Origin: Acidobacteriota bacterium
GTDB taxonomy: Bacteria; Acidobacteriota; Terriglobia; Terriglobales; Acidobacteriaceae
NCBI GenBank assembly: GCA_013289685.1
Contig: JABCZL010000014.1
Location: 62,001 to 126,000 of the forward strand
Length of the DNA: 64,000 nt
Direction: 5' to 3'
The position numbers and the translations under genes were made by a program. The notes under the pieces were generated by a model. It saw only the letters and a list, made by a program, of their open reading frames with translations, was not told the origin of the DNA and did not search any database. Of this stretch, positions 52,745 through 61,004 are shown piece after piece; the stretch's first letter is position 1, and each line of letters starts with the position of its first letter.

Positions 52745-55700
52745 ATGTCCAAACAGTATCCTTTTCTTCGGGCATCTCGTTGCGCAGCCATCGCACTGGT
52801 CTTTGCCTCTGCACTTGAGGGACTGAGGCACACTCCCGTTCCTGGTCTTTCCGCTTGGCCGTGGCATGTTGCGGCAATCTTGGCTTACGCCGCTCTTGTT
52901 TTCCTTCTAGCCTCAGCAGGATTCCCCCGCGAACGAAGTACGCCGGCGCAACGCTGTGAAACAGACCATCAAGTGCGTGACATAAATGGGCGAGCGCAAG
53001 ACGCGATGGCAGAAAGCGAAAGGCGTTATCGCTCGCTGTTTGAAAACATGTTGGAGGGGTTCGCATACTGCAAGATGCTTCTTGACGACCGTGGCCGTTC
53101 CATGGATTTTGTCTATCTCGATGTCAACAGTGCATTTGGAGAGTTGACCGGCCTGAGGAATGTGGTTGGCAAGAGATTTACCGAGGTTGTCCCGGGGGGA
53201 AAGGACTCGCAGGCAGAATTGTTCGAAAGATACGGCCGAGTGGCACTCACGGGTGAGCCAGAACGATTCGAGATCGAAATTAAAGCCCTAGGAATGTGGT
53301 TCTCGATCTCAGCTTATGGTGCGGGAGAGCGATGCTTTGTTGCAGTTTTTGACAACATCACCGAACGCAAGCAGACTGAGCAAGCGCTTCGGCAGGCGGA
53401 GGAAAAGTACCGTGCTATCTTCCAAGATGCTGTCGTCGGCATCTTTCAGAGCACGCCCGATGGGCGGTATATCAACGCGAATCCAGCGATGGCCCACATG
53501 CTGGGCTATGACTCTCCTCAAGAACTAGTGGCAAGCATCACCGACATTTCCCGACAAGTCTATGTCGATCCCACGAGTCGAGAAGAATTAGCACGGCTGC
53601 TGAGAGAGCAGGGACAGGTCAAGAACTTTGAATGCGCGGTCTACCGCAAAGACGGCAGCAAGATGTGGTTCTCGGCGAATGTGCGAGCCGTTTCCGAAGA
53701 TGGCGTTCTGGTGGGATATGAGGGAACGAACGAGGACATCACGACTCGCAAAATCGCCGAGGAACAGGTTCAATTCTTAGCCTACTATGATGCCCTGACG
53801 GGCCTTCCCAATCGGACTCTTCTTCAAGATCGCTTGGGTAAGGCAATCGCTGGATCTCGTCGACAAAAGTGTAAGATCGCGCTTCTATTCCTCGATCTCG
53901 ACGGCTTCAAAATCATTAATGACTCGCTGGGGCACTCGGTCGGCGATCTCCTGCTGCAACAAGTTGCGGAACGACTTAAGAAGTGGGGGCGTGAGCAGGA
54001 CACCGTTGCCCGTTTAGGCGGCGACGAATTCCTGATAATGTTGACGCAGGTAAAGGAATTACCCGATGTAGCGGTTGCCGCTGAGCGGCTGATGGATGCT
54101 ATGACCGCTGAGTTCGACGTCCAAGGTCACTCCCTCAATGTTAGTTGCAGCATCGGTGCCAGTATCTTCCCTGAAAACGGTGCGGACTGCGAAACGCTGA
54201 TCAAGAATGCCGACGCAGCTATGTACGGTGCCAAGGATAGCGGACGTAACAGCTTCCGGTTCTTCGCCGAAGATATGAACGCTCAGGCGGGCGAGCGATT
54301 GAGCTTGGAGAACAGCCTGCGATTGGCACTCGGCAAAAAAGAACTCTTTCTCATGTACCAGCCCCAGATGCATGTGGTCACGGGGAGAGTCACCGGACTC
54401 GAGGCGCTCCTTCGTTGGCAGCATCCGGACCTGGGTCTAGTGCCACCCGACAAGTTCATACGAATTGCCGAGAACAGCGGACTGATCGTACCAATTGGCG
54501 AATGGGTGCTGCAGACGGCCTGCCGTCAGGCGAGAAAATGGCAGGATGAAGGCCTCCCCGCGGTTTCGGTAGCAGTCAACGTATCAGCGGTCCAGTTTCG
54601 CCAACAGGGCTTCTGCGAACTCATTAGAAGTGTGCTTCATGAGACTGGCCTGGCCGCGCAATGTCTTGAACTGGAACTGACGGAAAGCCTACTCCTAGCC
54701 AACGCGGATGTGACGCTCTCGGTCCTTCGGGAATTGAAGTCTATGGGGCTGACGCTGGCGATTGACGACTTTGGAACTGGTTACTCCAACTTCACGTCCT
54801 TGAGACAGTTTGGGGTTAGCAAGCTCAAGATCGACCGCTCGTTTATCAGCGACGTTGCCACGAATCCGGATGATTCTGCGATCACAGCCGCAATCATCAG
54901 CATGGCAAAAAGTCTGAGGCTCAAAGTGATTGCCGAAGGCGTCGAAAACGAAGCACAAATGTCATTTCTGCGGAAAAATCGGTGTGACGAGATTCAAGGC
55001 TATTATTTCAGCAAGCCCCTGGCGGTTGACAAAGTTGCTGGCAAGCTGCGAGGCAACGTCGCCGAAACGCAAGCCGTACCGCAGCCCGTGGGAGACAATC
55101 ATGACAACAAATCTAATGAGGTGAGTGTTTCACTTATGTCGATAGGACTTGCACTCTTGGTGTCCACCGATCCAGATACAGTTCAGCAATTCAGCCTCGC
55201 CCTGCAAGAGTTGTCTATCTCGCCGGACGCATGTCAGGACGCGGCAAGCGCAGGTCTCCTGCTGAAGCGCAGAAAATTCGATGCCGTCATCGTTGATCTC
55301 CAACTGGGAGAGCAGTCTGGACAGATTCTGGACGAGGTGCATCTTTCCGCATCGAACAGAACGGCGGTGAGCTTCGGCATCAGCAACAATGACGCTGAAG
55401 CTACCGCAGCTTTTCGAAAGAAGTCGCAGTTCGTCTTCGAGAGACCGATTTCTCCCCAATCAATCCACAAAACTCTCAAGCCTGCTTATGGACTCATCCT
55501 GAGAGAACGGCGGCGGTATTTTCGCTGCCCGGTCTCTATTCCAGTCATCATCCGGAGCAAAAGCATGCAGGAGGTTTGGTGCAACAGCGTAAATGTCAGC
55601 GGAGGAGGTATGGCTTTGAGCACACAGGTTCCGTTCCTTCCCGGAGAAAACGTCTGCGTTCAGTTCACTTTGCCGGATCACAAAGTACCCCTCTCAGCAG

Positions 55701-55861
55701 AATCGACGATCTGCTGGTCGAAAACAGGCAATATGGGAGTTCGCTTCGTATCCATTTCTGACGAACAGAAGTCGGTGCTACAGGTCTGGCTGTCAGAAAA
55801 GTTGGAAGAAACGCTTCCCGAAGGCGTTGCCGGACAATTCCGAAAGGCAGAACTCTGCTAA
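52745..55861 (+). CDS. PAS-PAS-GGDEF-EAL-REC-PilZ cyclic-di-GMP protein
   Basis: A 1038-residue protein. Two membrane helices lie at about 10-27 and 41-59. PAS domains are at about 90-208 and 215-337. The GGDEF domain is at 345-505: LDLDGFKIINDSLGH and an intact RLGGDEF at 423-429, with an RxxD inhibitory site at 416-419. The EAL domain is at 520-770: GLEALLRW at 551-558, ELELTES at 642-648, IDDFGTGYSN at 673-682, KIDRSF at 695-700, IAEGVE at 729-734. A degenerate receiver follows at 799-912 and a PilZ domain at 920-1025 (RRRYFR, NVSGGG). The last 240 residues are paralogous to the protein at 50347-51039. It could both make and break cyclic di-GMP and sense it itself. It abuts the next gene. 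Confidence 0.9.
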   Translation: MSKQYPFLRASRCAAIALVFASALEGLRHTPVPGLSAWPWHVAAILAYAALVFLLASAGFPRERSTPAQRCETDHQVRDINGRAQDAMAESERRYRSLFENMLEGFAYCKMLLDDRGRSMDFVYLDVNSAFGELTGLRNVVGKRFTEVVPGGKDSQAELFERYGRVALTGEPERFEIEIKALGMWFSISAYGAGERCFVAVFDNITERKQTEQALRQAEEKYRAIFQDAVVGIFQSTPDGRYINANPAMAHMLGYDSPQELVASITDISRQVYVDPTSREELARLLREQGQVKNFECAVYRKDGSKMWFSANVRAVSEDGVLVGYEGTNEDITTRKIAEEQVQFLAYYDALTGLPNRTLLQDRLGKAIAGSRRQKCKIALLFLDLDGFKIINDSLGHSVGDLLLQQVAERLKKWGREQDTVARLGGDEFLIMLTQVKELPDVAVAAERLMDAMTAEFDVQGHSLNVSCSIGASIFPENGADCETLIKNADAAMYGAKDSGRNSFRFFAEDMNAQAGERLSLENSLRLALGKKELFLMYQPQMHVVTGRVTGLEALLRWQHPDLGLVPPDKFIRIAENSGLIVPIGEWVLQTACRQARKWQDEGLPAVSVAVNVSAVQFRQQGFCELIRSVLHETGLAAQCLELELTESLLLANADVTLSVLRELKSMGLTLAIDDFGTGYSNFTSLRQFGVSKLKIDRSFISDVATNPDDSAITAAIISMAKSLRLKVIAEGVENEAQMSFLRKNRCDEIQGYYFSKPLAVDKVAGKLRGNVAETQAVPQPVGDNHDNKSNEVSVSLMSIGLALLVSTDPDTVQQFSLALQELSISPDACQDAASAGLLLKRRKFDAVIVDLQLGEQSGQILDEVHLSASNRTAVSFGISNNDAEATAAFRKKSQFVFERPISPQSIHKTLKPAYGLILRERRRYFRCPVSIPVIIRSKSMQEVWCNSVNVSGGGMALSTQVPFLPGENVCVQFTLPDHKVPLSAESTICWSKTGNMGVRFVSISDEQKSVLQVWLSEKLEETLPEGVAGQFRKAELC

Positions 55862-56857
55862 ATGACGGCCGTGAACGACAAGATCGAGACCATGAATCCT
55901 TCTTTCCAGCGCTTCACCGTTCTAGCGGTTGATGATTCGGCGATCTATCGCAAACTGGTCGAGCAGTCTCTCCTCGGGCAGCAGTACGAGGTGCTATTTG
56001 CGAAGAACGGTCGGGAAGCTCTAGACCTATTCGCAGAGCACCGGCCTGCTGTGGTTATTACGGATTGGAGCATGCCGGATATCAGTGGACTGGAACTATG
56101 CAGGCTTATTCGCCGCAACTTCCAAGGCTTCCACTCTCATCTCATCCTGCTTACAAGCAACAGCGATAAAGAGCAACTCGTGGAAGGGCTTGCTGCCGGG
56201 GCCGATGACTACCTCACGAAGCCGTTTCACTCCGGTGAGCTTGTGGCGCGTATCGCAGTGGGCCGCAGAATCGTTGATCTTCACCGCGAAATCCAAGCAA
56301 AGAATCGACTTTTGGAAGAGATGGCATTGACGGACGCCCTAACAGGTTTGCCAAACCGCCGTGCTGTTGATGTTTGGGCTTCACGTGAACTCAGTGCCGC
56401 CGCTAGGCACGACTTTGCCTTTTGGGTAGTGCTGGCTGACTTGGATTTGTTCAAAAAAGTCAACGATACCTACGGGCACGATGCGGGCGACACCGTGCTT
56501 AAGACCTTCGCGGAGATTCTCAAGACGCATACACGCCAGTCCGACATTTGTGCCCGTTTGGGAGGGGAAGAATTCCTCGTAATGATGACCCATTCCGACA
56601 GGTGCGGCACGAAAACCTCGGTCGAACGGATTCGCAAACAATTCGAAAACACAACGTTCACTTTTGGGAACAGCACCGTTTCGGAGACTGCGAGCTTCGG
56701 AATTGCCGGATTTCGAGGTACCAACCCTCCTGACTGGAACGCCCTCGTGGAATACGCCGATAACGCTCTTTACTCAGCCAAGCACAAGGGTCGCAACCGA
56801 ATAGAATTCGAGGGCTTGCCCGAGCACATTTCTCAAGACTTGATCGGGTCGGTTTAG
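55862..56857 (+). CDS. Receiver-GGDEF diguanylate cyclase (WspR/PleD type)
   Basis: A 331-residue protein. The receiver domain has the acidic pair D24-D25, phosphoacceptor D68 in VVITDWSMPDISG, and K120 in YLTKPF. A coiled linker (REIQAKNRLLEEMALTDALT) joins it to a GGDEF domain with LADLDLFKKVNDTYGH, GGEEF at 234-238 and an RxxD inhibitory site at 225-228. All features of an active, product-inhibited cyclase switched by phosphorylation are present. The ATG follows the stop of the preceding gene with no spacer, so the two are cotranscribed. No histidine kinase is in the window. Confidence 0.93.
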   Translation: MTAVNDKIETMNPSFQRFTVLAVDDSAIYRKLVEQSLLGQQYEVLFAKNGREALDLFAEHRPAVVITDWSMPDISGLELCRLIRRNFQGFHSHLILLTSNSDKEQLVEGLAAGADDYLTKPFHSGELVARIAVGRRIVDLHREIQAKNRLLEEMALTDALTGLPNRRAVDVWASRELSAAARHDFAFWVVLADLDLFKKVNDTYGHDAGDTVLKTFAEILKTHTRQSDICARLGGEEFLVMMTHSDRCGTKTSVERIRKQFENTTFTFGNSTVSETASFGIAGFRGTNPPDWNALVEYADNALYSAKHKGRNRIEFEGLPEHISQDLIGSV

Positions 56858-57182
56858 TTTCGTTTCCACAAGAATATTAACGCGTCCACCTACTCCGAAA
56901 ACGCCTGCATAACCTGCCCAAGGGGGGGTAGCACCAGTTCGGCCTGGCGTGAAACGAGAGGACATGCCTAGACGAGGCGTGAGCAACACTTGGCGTCCTC
57001 TCGCCAACACTTCGAACGGTGGAGTGGGTTCGGTTAAATTAATGAACTCGCATTAGAAGGCGGTCACGAGAATTGCGCATCAGCTTCCGATAAGGGCCGC
57101 CCTATCGCCGCCTGCGATCCAACAGCGAGGGTGCACGTCAAATGGATGCCGCTGCTGGGTAGTGTCTAAACAGTGCCCGTCG
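56858..57182. other. Convergent spacer
   Basis: This 325-base stretch lies between two genes that point towards each other. No coding-like frame was seen. It should hold terminators, but no stem followed by a T-run was found; a short run of G (about 56923-56929) is the only notable local feature. Confidence 0.35.
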
Positions 57183-57635
57183 CTAGGCTGCGGCGTCAGC
57201 TGGTTTCGCTCCCATCAAGCTGCGCACGGTTTCCATGAGTTGCGCATCCACCTCGTCCGCGATGACCATTGCGGCTAAAAGCACCTGGTTCGGATCGAGT
57301 TCGCTCTTATGGAGATGTAATGTTCCGAATGTGGCGACCTGGAACACCCGCGATTCCTCAATGAGCATCGCGGCAGAGTAGCCCTGCGCACGACGTACTT
57401 GTCCGTGCGCAGCAGCGGCGACGGAGATGGGCGAATGAGCATCCTTAGCGAGGCGCAGGCGGCTAATCAGGTCGTTGTAAAGCTTGGGCAGATGTCCAGT
57501 GCGCTCCGTATCGCTTAGAGAGATGCGGCTCAGTTCTGGAACCAGATTCACCCGCCTAAGCCATTCTTTGATCGTAGGTTCGATTTCCCGCTCCAATATG
57601 TCCGCCACAGTCGATACTGTCTTCAATTCCATCAT
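57183..57635 (-). CDS. RsbRD-like helical domain protein
   Basis: A 150-residue, mostly helical protein. The ATG at 57635 has AGGAG six bases upstream. Conserved parts are ILEREIEPTIKEWLRRV, ERTGHLPKLYNDLISRLRLA, HGQVRRAQGYSAAMLIEESR and MVIADEVDAQLMETVRSL. The same blocks occur in the C-terminal half of the response regulator at 59141-59965. The pattern is like the RsbRD/histidine-kinase N-terminal sensory domain of stressosome-type proteins, although this assignment is by resemblance only. It has no output domain of its own, so it may act by binding the response regulator or a kinase. Confidence 0.7.
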   Translation of the reverse strand: MMELKTVSTVADILEREIEPTIKEWLRRVNLVPELSRISLSDTERTGHLPKLYNDLISRLRLAKDAHSPISVAAAAHGQVRRAQGYSAAMLIEESRVFQVATFGTLHLHKSELDPNQVLLAAMVIADEVDAQLMETVRSLMGAKPADAAA

Positions 57636-57701
57636 GCGGTACTCCTATGGCCGTGCCAATGCTTACGCGGAAGCATTGCATGTAGTGATTTCAAAAGCTG
57701 T

Positions 57702-57917
57702 TCAAAACAGCACAATCGCAAGAGGGATGGGTTCGGATTGCATGAGAGGGAGAGGGACTTGACGTTCAAGCTCCTGAAGCCGCGCCTCGATTTCGGTATG
57801 CGCGTCACTGATTCGACCCGTCATACCTGTGCGTTCCAGTTCCAGCAAAGCAGTTCTGTATATTCTAACCCTCTCTGTCTGTCGTAATCGTTCAGGAGCC
57901 CACTCAGAAAGACGCAC
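57702..57917 (-). CDS. Possible small helical protein
   Basis: A GTG at 57917 opens a 71-residue frame, ERVRIYRTALLELERTGMTG and ISDAHTEIEARLQELERQ, with coding-like, helix-forming composition. There is no clear ribosome binding site and no known family. It lies 66 bp upstream of the RsbRD-like gene on the same strand and might be its leader gene. Confidence 0.3.
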   Translation of the reverse strand: MRLSEWAPERLRQTERVRIYRTALLELERTGMTGRISDAHTEIEARLQELERQVPLPLMQSEPIPLAIVLF

Positions 57918-57988
57918 GCCTTGCGCTGGGTCCAGTGACCCAGTCTTGATGTCCTAAATTGAACAACCGTTTCCGATTGGAAGGAGAC

Positions 57989-58018
57989 GGCTTTTTCAAC
58001 AGTAGCTGTGAAAAAGCC
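57989..58018. repeat. Hairpin GGCTTTTTCAACAG / CTGTGAAAAAGCC
   Basis: A near-perfect inverted repeat with arms of 14 and 13 bases (one bulge) and a 3-base loop. No T-tract follows on either strand, so an intrinsic terminator is doubtful. The arm read in reverse, CTGTTGAAAAAGCC, shares CTGTTGAAAAA with the terminal repeat of the element at 48484-48621. Confidence 0.5.
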
Positions 58019-58139
58019 AACGGCAAGAGGTCTTGAAACTCAGGACCACACTGCCTTTGAGCGGTTTGCACCTAAGCTGATTCATGAATCCCGGAACTGT
58101 TCAAATGTGGACAGCTTGCTCCCGGATTCTTCCCAGACA

Positions 58140-58796
58140 TTACTCGTGAAGGACAATGTCGAGTAGCGAGCTGTGAACTTCCAACCCACCGTTGTACTCA
58201 ATAAAACCTAGTTGCCTAAATCGATTCATGAAGAAGTTAATTCGCGCTCGGGTCGTACCGACCATTTCGGCCAGAGTCTCTTGGCTTATCTTCGGAATCA
58301 CGTTCTCCGATCTCCCTTCCTTTCCGAAGCGGGCCAGCAACAAAAGGGTCCGGGCCAACCGCTTCTCGGCAGAATTGAAAAGCTGGTCAACTAAGTCGGC
58401 CTGAGTCTGGTTGTAGCGACCAACGAGGTACGCGACAAACAGGTCGGAAAACTCATGCTGCTGGTGAAGTACTTTCAGCATCGCGTCCTTTTCAATTCTT
58501 AGGGCAAAGCAGTCTGTGATCGCTGTGGCAGACACGGTTCGCACAGGCTGGTCAGAGGCCATACACCCCTCACCCATGAAGTCCCCCTCTCCAAGTAGGG
58601 CGATGGTAGCCTCTTTGCCATGTGCAGATAGGACCGTGAGTTTTGCTCGACCTCTTTGAATATAGAAAACGGCATCGCTTGGACTTCCTTGCGAGAAGAT
58701 CACTTGATTCTTCGGATATTGCAGGATCGTTCTTCCCAATCCGGTTTCGGCTAGGAATGCCCTGGGATCAAATGTTCGTGGTTTGGCAGACGACAT
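58140..58796 (-). CDS. Crp/Fnr family transcription regulator
   Basis: A 218-residue protein from the ATG at 58796 (GGGAG seven bases upstream). Residues 20-130 form a cyclic-nucleotide-binding barrel (KNQVIFSQGSPSDAVFYIQR, then EATIALLGEGDFMGEGCMA). A long helix leads to a winged helix, ISQETLAEMVGTTRARINFF, ending in EYNGGLEVHSSLL. There are no N-terminal Cys for an Fe-S cluster, and the Arg/Ser pair typical of cAMP binding is not evident. It belongs to a broad acidobacterial type with unknown ligand. It is divergent from the receiver gene at 59141. Confidence 0.9.
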   Translation of the reverse strand: MSSAKPRTFDPRAFLAETGLGRTILQYPKNQVIFSQGSPSDAVFYIQRGRAKLTVLSAHGKEATIALLGEGDFMGEGCMASDQPVRTVSATAITDCFALRIEKDAMLKVLHQQHEFSDLFVAYLVGRYNQTQADLVDQLFNSAEKRLARTLLLLARFGKEGRSENVIPKISQETLAEMVGTTRARINFFMNRFRQLGFIEYNGGLEVHSSLLDIVLHE

Positions 58797-59140
58797 ACAA
58801 CGCTCCCGCACGACCCCGATGTAAAATCGTGCACCGGACAGCTACGAAAAGCAATATCAAATAGTGTTTGTTACGAAATCCGAACAAGCAGCCCGGCGCT
58901 GTGGCGGAACGGGGTCCGCGACCGGAGTTTTAGCTCTGTTAGATCTACAGGTTAGAGAAAATAAGTTAGATCGGGAGGCGGGGAATCTTTGACGGGGAAC
59001 CGGAGAAAGAATCTATTGGGTTAACAGCTCGTGCACCTAATTCTGTGCAGTTTTGTACAGACAGTGTTGATTGACCTAGTCTATTGTGTCGGAAATCCTG
59101 GAGTGAACTATTCAAGAGCAAAGAAGAAAGAAGTGCAGCG
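58797..59140. other. Divergent promoter region
   Basis: This 344-base spacer separates the Crp/Fnr gene and the response-regulator gene and must contain both promoters. GTTAGATC occurs twice (about 58937 and 58966). No TTGAT-N4-ATCAA or TGTGA-N6-TCACA site was seen. No gene is recognised. Confidence 0.4.
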
Positions 59141-59965
59141 ATGAGCCGAGTCTTACTAGCCGATGACGACGATGCTGTCCGCCATATGTTGCGGGCAATG
59201 CTGGAACGCGACGGCTTTGAGGTCGTTGCCGTTGCGAGCGTTCGCGACGCGCTTGCTTCCATTGCAGCCGAGAACTTTGACGTACTAATCTCCGACCTGC
59301 ACATGCCCCAAGCCGGTGATGGCTTCACGGTCGTGAGCGCCATGCGCCACACCCACCCACAGGCAGTAACTCTGGTGCTCAGCGGTTACCCAGCGCTGGA
59401 CGAGGCTTTGACCGCCATTCGCTTACAGGCAGACGAAATCCTTGTGAAACCCATCGAAATCGCTTCCCTTCGGGCACTTATCCGCGAAAAACTCGCGAAC
59501 CCGGTATTCCGTAGGCAGGTGCCCACGGAGAGTGTAGCCTCCATACTGGAGCATGACCTCGATGCTACGATTCGGGACTGGTTGGCGTTGGTGGAGCAGG
59601 ACGAAGAGCTGATCTGTGTCCCGTTGAGCTTTCAGGACCGCACCGGTCATCTTCCCAATCTGCTCTCTGACTTAATTTACCGCTTACGCCTCCCGCCAAC
59701 AGCAAGAGCGAACATCTCCATCGCAGCACGCCAGCACGGAGATCTACGGCGCAGACAAGGTTACACCGCCGCGATGCTGGTAGAGGAGTCGCGAATCCTA
59801 CAGGTGAGTATCTTTAACACCCTACAAAACAATCTGACAAAGGTGGATTTCAGCAAGTTGCTGCTGGACGTTGTCACCATCGCGGACGAAGTGGATTCGC
59901 AATTGAAGCAGGCTATGCTCAGCTACATCGGACCCGCGCCTAGGACCGCGTGGTCAGCGGCTTAG
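59141..59965 (+). CDS. Response regulator with RsbRD-like output domain
   Basis: A 274-residue protein from the ATG at 59141; a frame to 59084 adds 19 residues without similarity. Residues 1-120 are a receiver: VLLADDDDAVRHML, phosphoacceptor Asp in VLISDLHMPQAGDG, and ILVKPIE. Residues 135-265 repeat the domain of the protein at 57183-57635: ILEHDLDATIRDWLAL, DRTGHLPNLLSDLIYRLRLP, HGDLRRRQGYTAAMLVEESR and VVTIADEVDSQLKQ. There is no DNA-binding or enzymatic output, so it probably signals by protein contact. It lies beside the Crp/Fnr gene, facing away. Confidence 0.8.
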   Translation: MSRVLLADDDDAVRHMLRAMLERDGFEVVAVASVRDALASIAAENFDVLISDLHMPQAGDGFTVVSAMRHTHPQAVTLVLSGYPALDEALTAIRLQADEILVKPIEIASLRALIREKLANPVFRRQVPTESVASILEHDLDATIRDWLALVEQDEELICVPLSFQDRTGHLPNLLSDLIYRLRLPPTARANISIAARQHGDLRRRQGYTAAMLVEESRILQVSIFNTLQNNLTKVDFSKLLLDVVTIADEVDSQLKQAMLSYIGPAPRTAWSAA

Positions 59966-60400
59966 GGCACTGAACTCAATGCGCGTCCCCATGAAGTAAC
60001 AGTCGTCAATGCTGGCCTCTCCTAGGTGTTGTCGGACGGCCTTTTCTAGGTTGCCCGGTTGCAGGACCCCTTTGGCAATTGTAGGCAAAGTCAGAAGATC
60101 GCGCAGCCAAGCGGGACGAGCCTACAGTGGTTGAAGTCGGCCGTGCAATGAGGTCGCAGCCGTTGGTCCAGCGAAGAAACATTGGGATGATTTCGGCTCG
60201 ATACAGAGAACGGAGTTCCAGAGTGATGAAGACCTAACGTTGATACAGAGAAGGTCGGAGGGAACCGAGTCGATTCTGGTGCTGGGTGGGTTGTCGGAAC
60301 CTCGGGCGGCAATGGCACAACCGGCTGGTTACTATACGTTACTACCTTCTATTACGGTCTCGCCATTGTGTGCTGCAGGGTGTGGGCATATCTTCAGGCC
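59966..60400. other. Spacer without a recognised gene
   Basis: No coding-like frame was found in 435 bases. GATACAGAGAA occurs twice (near 60199 and 60243). It should contain the promoter of the gene at 60401, but no strong -35/-10 pair was picked out. Confidence 0.35.
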
Positions 60401-60982
60401 ATGACCAATCGTAACGAATCACCGGACTCAGCCGCGAAGACCAGCCAACTGCACAGCACAGTCGCGGCGGGTGAAAGCAAGCCAACAAGTAAGGTGAGAT
60501 CGATACTGCGCATTGGCTTAGCCGTGATGGCGCTGGTTACGACCTCGATGGCTGCCGAGCTCCCGGAAGCCCCCAGCGGGGTCGGGCGGGCAGACATGAT
60601 AGAGGCTATAGAACCAGTCCAAGTGCCAAAGACTGCAGCGGCCAGGCCCAAGGTCAAAATAATCGACAAGACGTTCCTTAGCCTGGCTGTCATCTCTACG
60701 GGTAGCACATTCGCCGATTCATACACGACGCTGTTTGCCCGCCAGAATTGGCTAGCCGGAAAAAAGGGAGTCTGCAATGTGGAGGTTCAATCGGCTTACT
60801 TATATGGAACCCACCCGACCGTTGGGCGTGCGTACGCAGTGGCATCAGCAAAAAGCATCAGTTCTGTGTTTGCGGCGTACTACTTTCGCAAACACCACAA
60901 CAAGTTCTGGAGCCTGCCACTGGTGGCCAACTCCATCCTCAGCCTTCAAGGCGTGGGCCAAAACATGGCCACATGCAACTAG
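60401..60982 (+). CDS. Exported or membrane protein of unknown function
   Basis: A 193-residue protein from the ATG at 60401. A polar 35-residue N-terminus is followed by the hydrophobic ILRIGLAVMALVTTSMAA and then ELPEAPS, a common mature start in exported acidobacterial proteins. A second hydrophobic part (FLSLAVISTGSTFADSYTTL) and a third (FWSLPLVANSILSLQG) follow. No enzymatic motif was seen. It converges with the large SBBP gene, with 22 bp between the stops. Confidence 0.6.
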   Translation: MTNRNESPDSAAKTSQLHSTVAAGESKPTSKVRSILRIGLAVMALVTTSMAAELPEAPSGVGRADMIEAIEPVQVPKTAAARPKVKIIDKTFLSLAVISTGSTFADSYTTLFARQNWLAGKKGVCNVEVQSAYLYGTHPTVGRAYAVASAKSISSVFAAYYFRKHHNKFWSLPLVANSILSLQGVGQNMATCN

Positions 60983-61004
60983 TCGAGCATTCGCTTCCCG
61001 ATTT

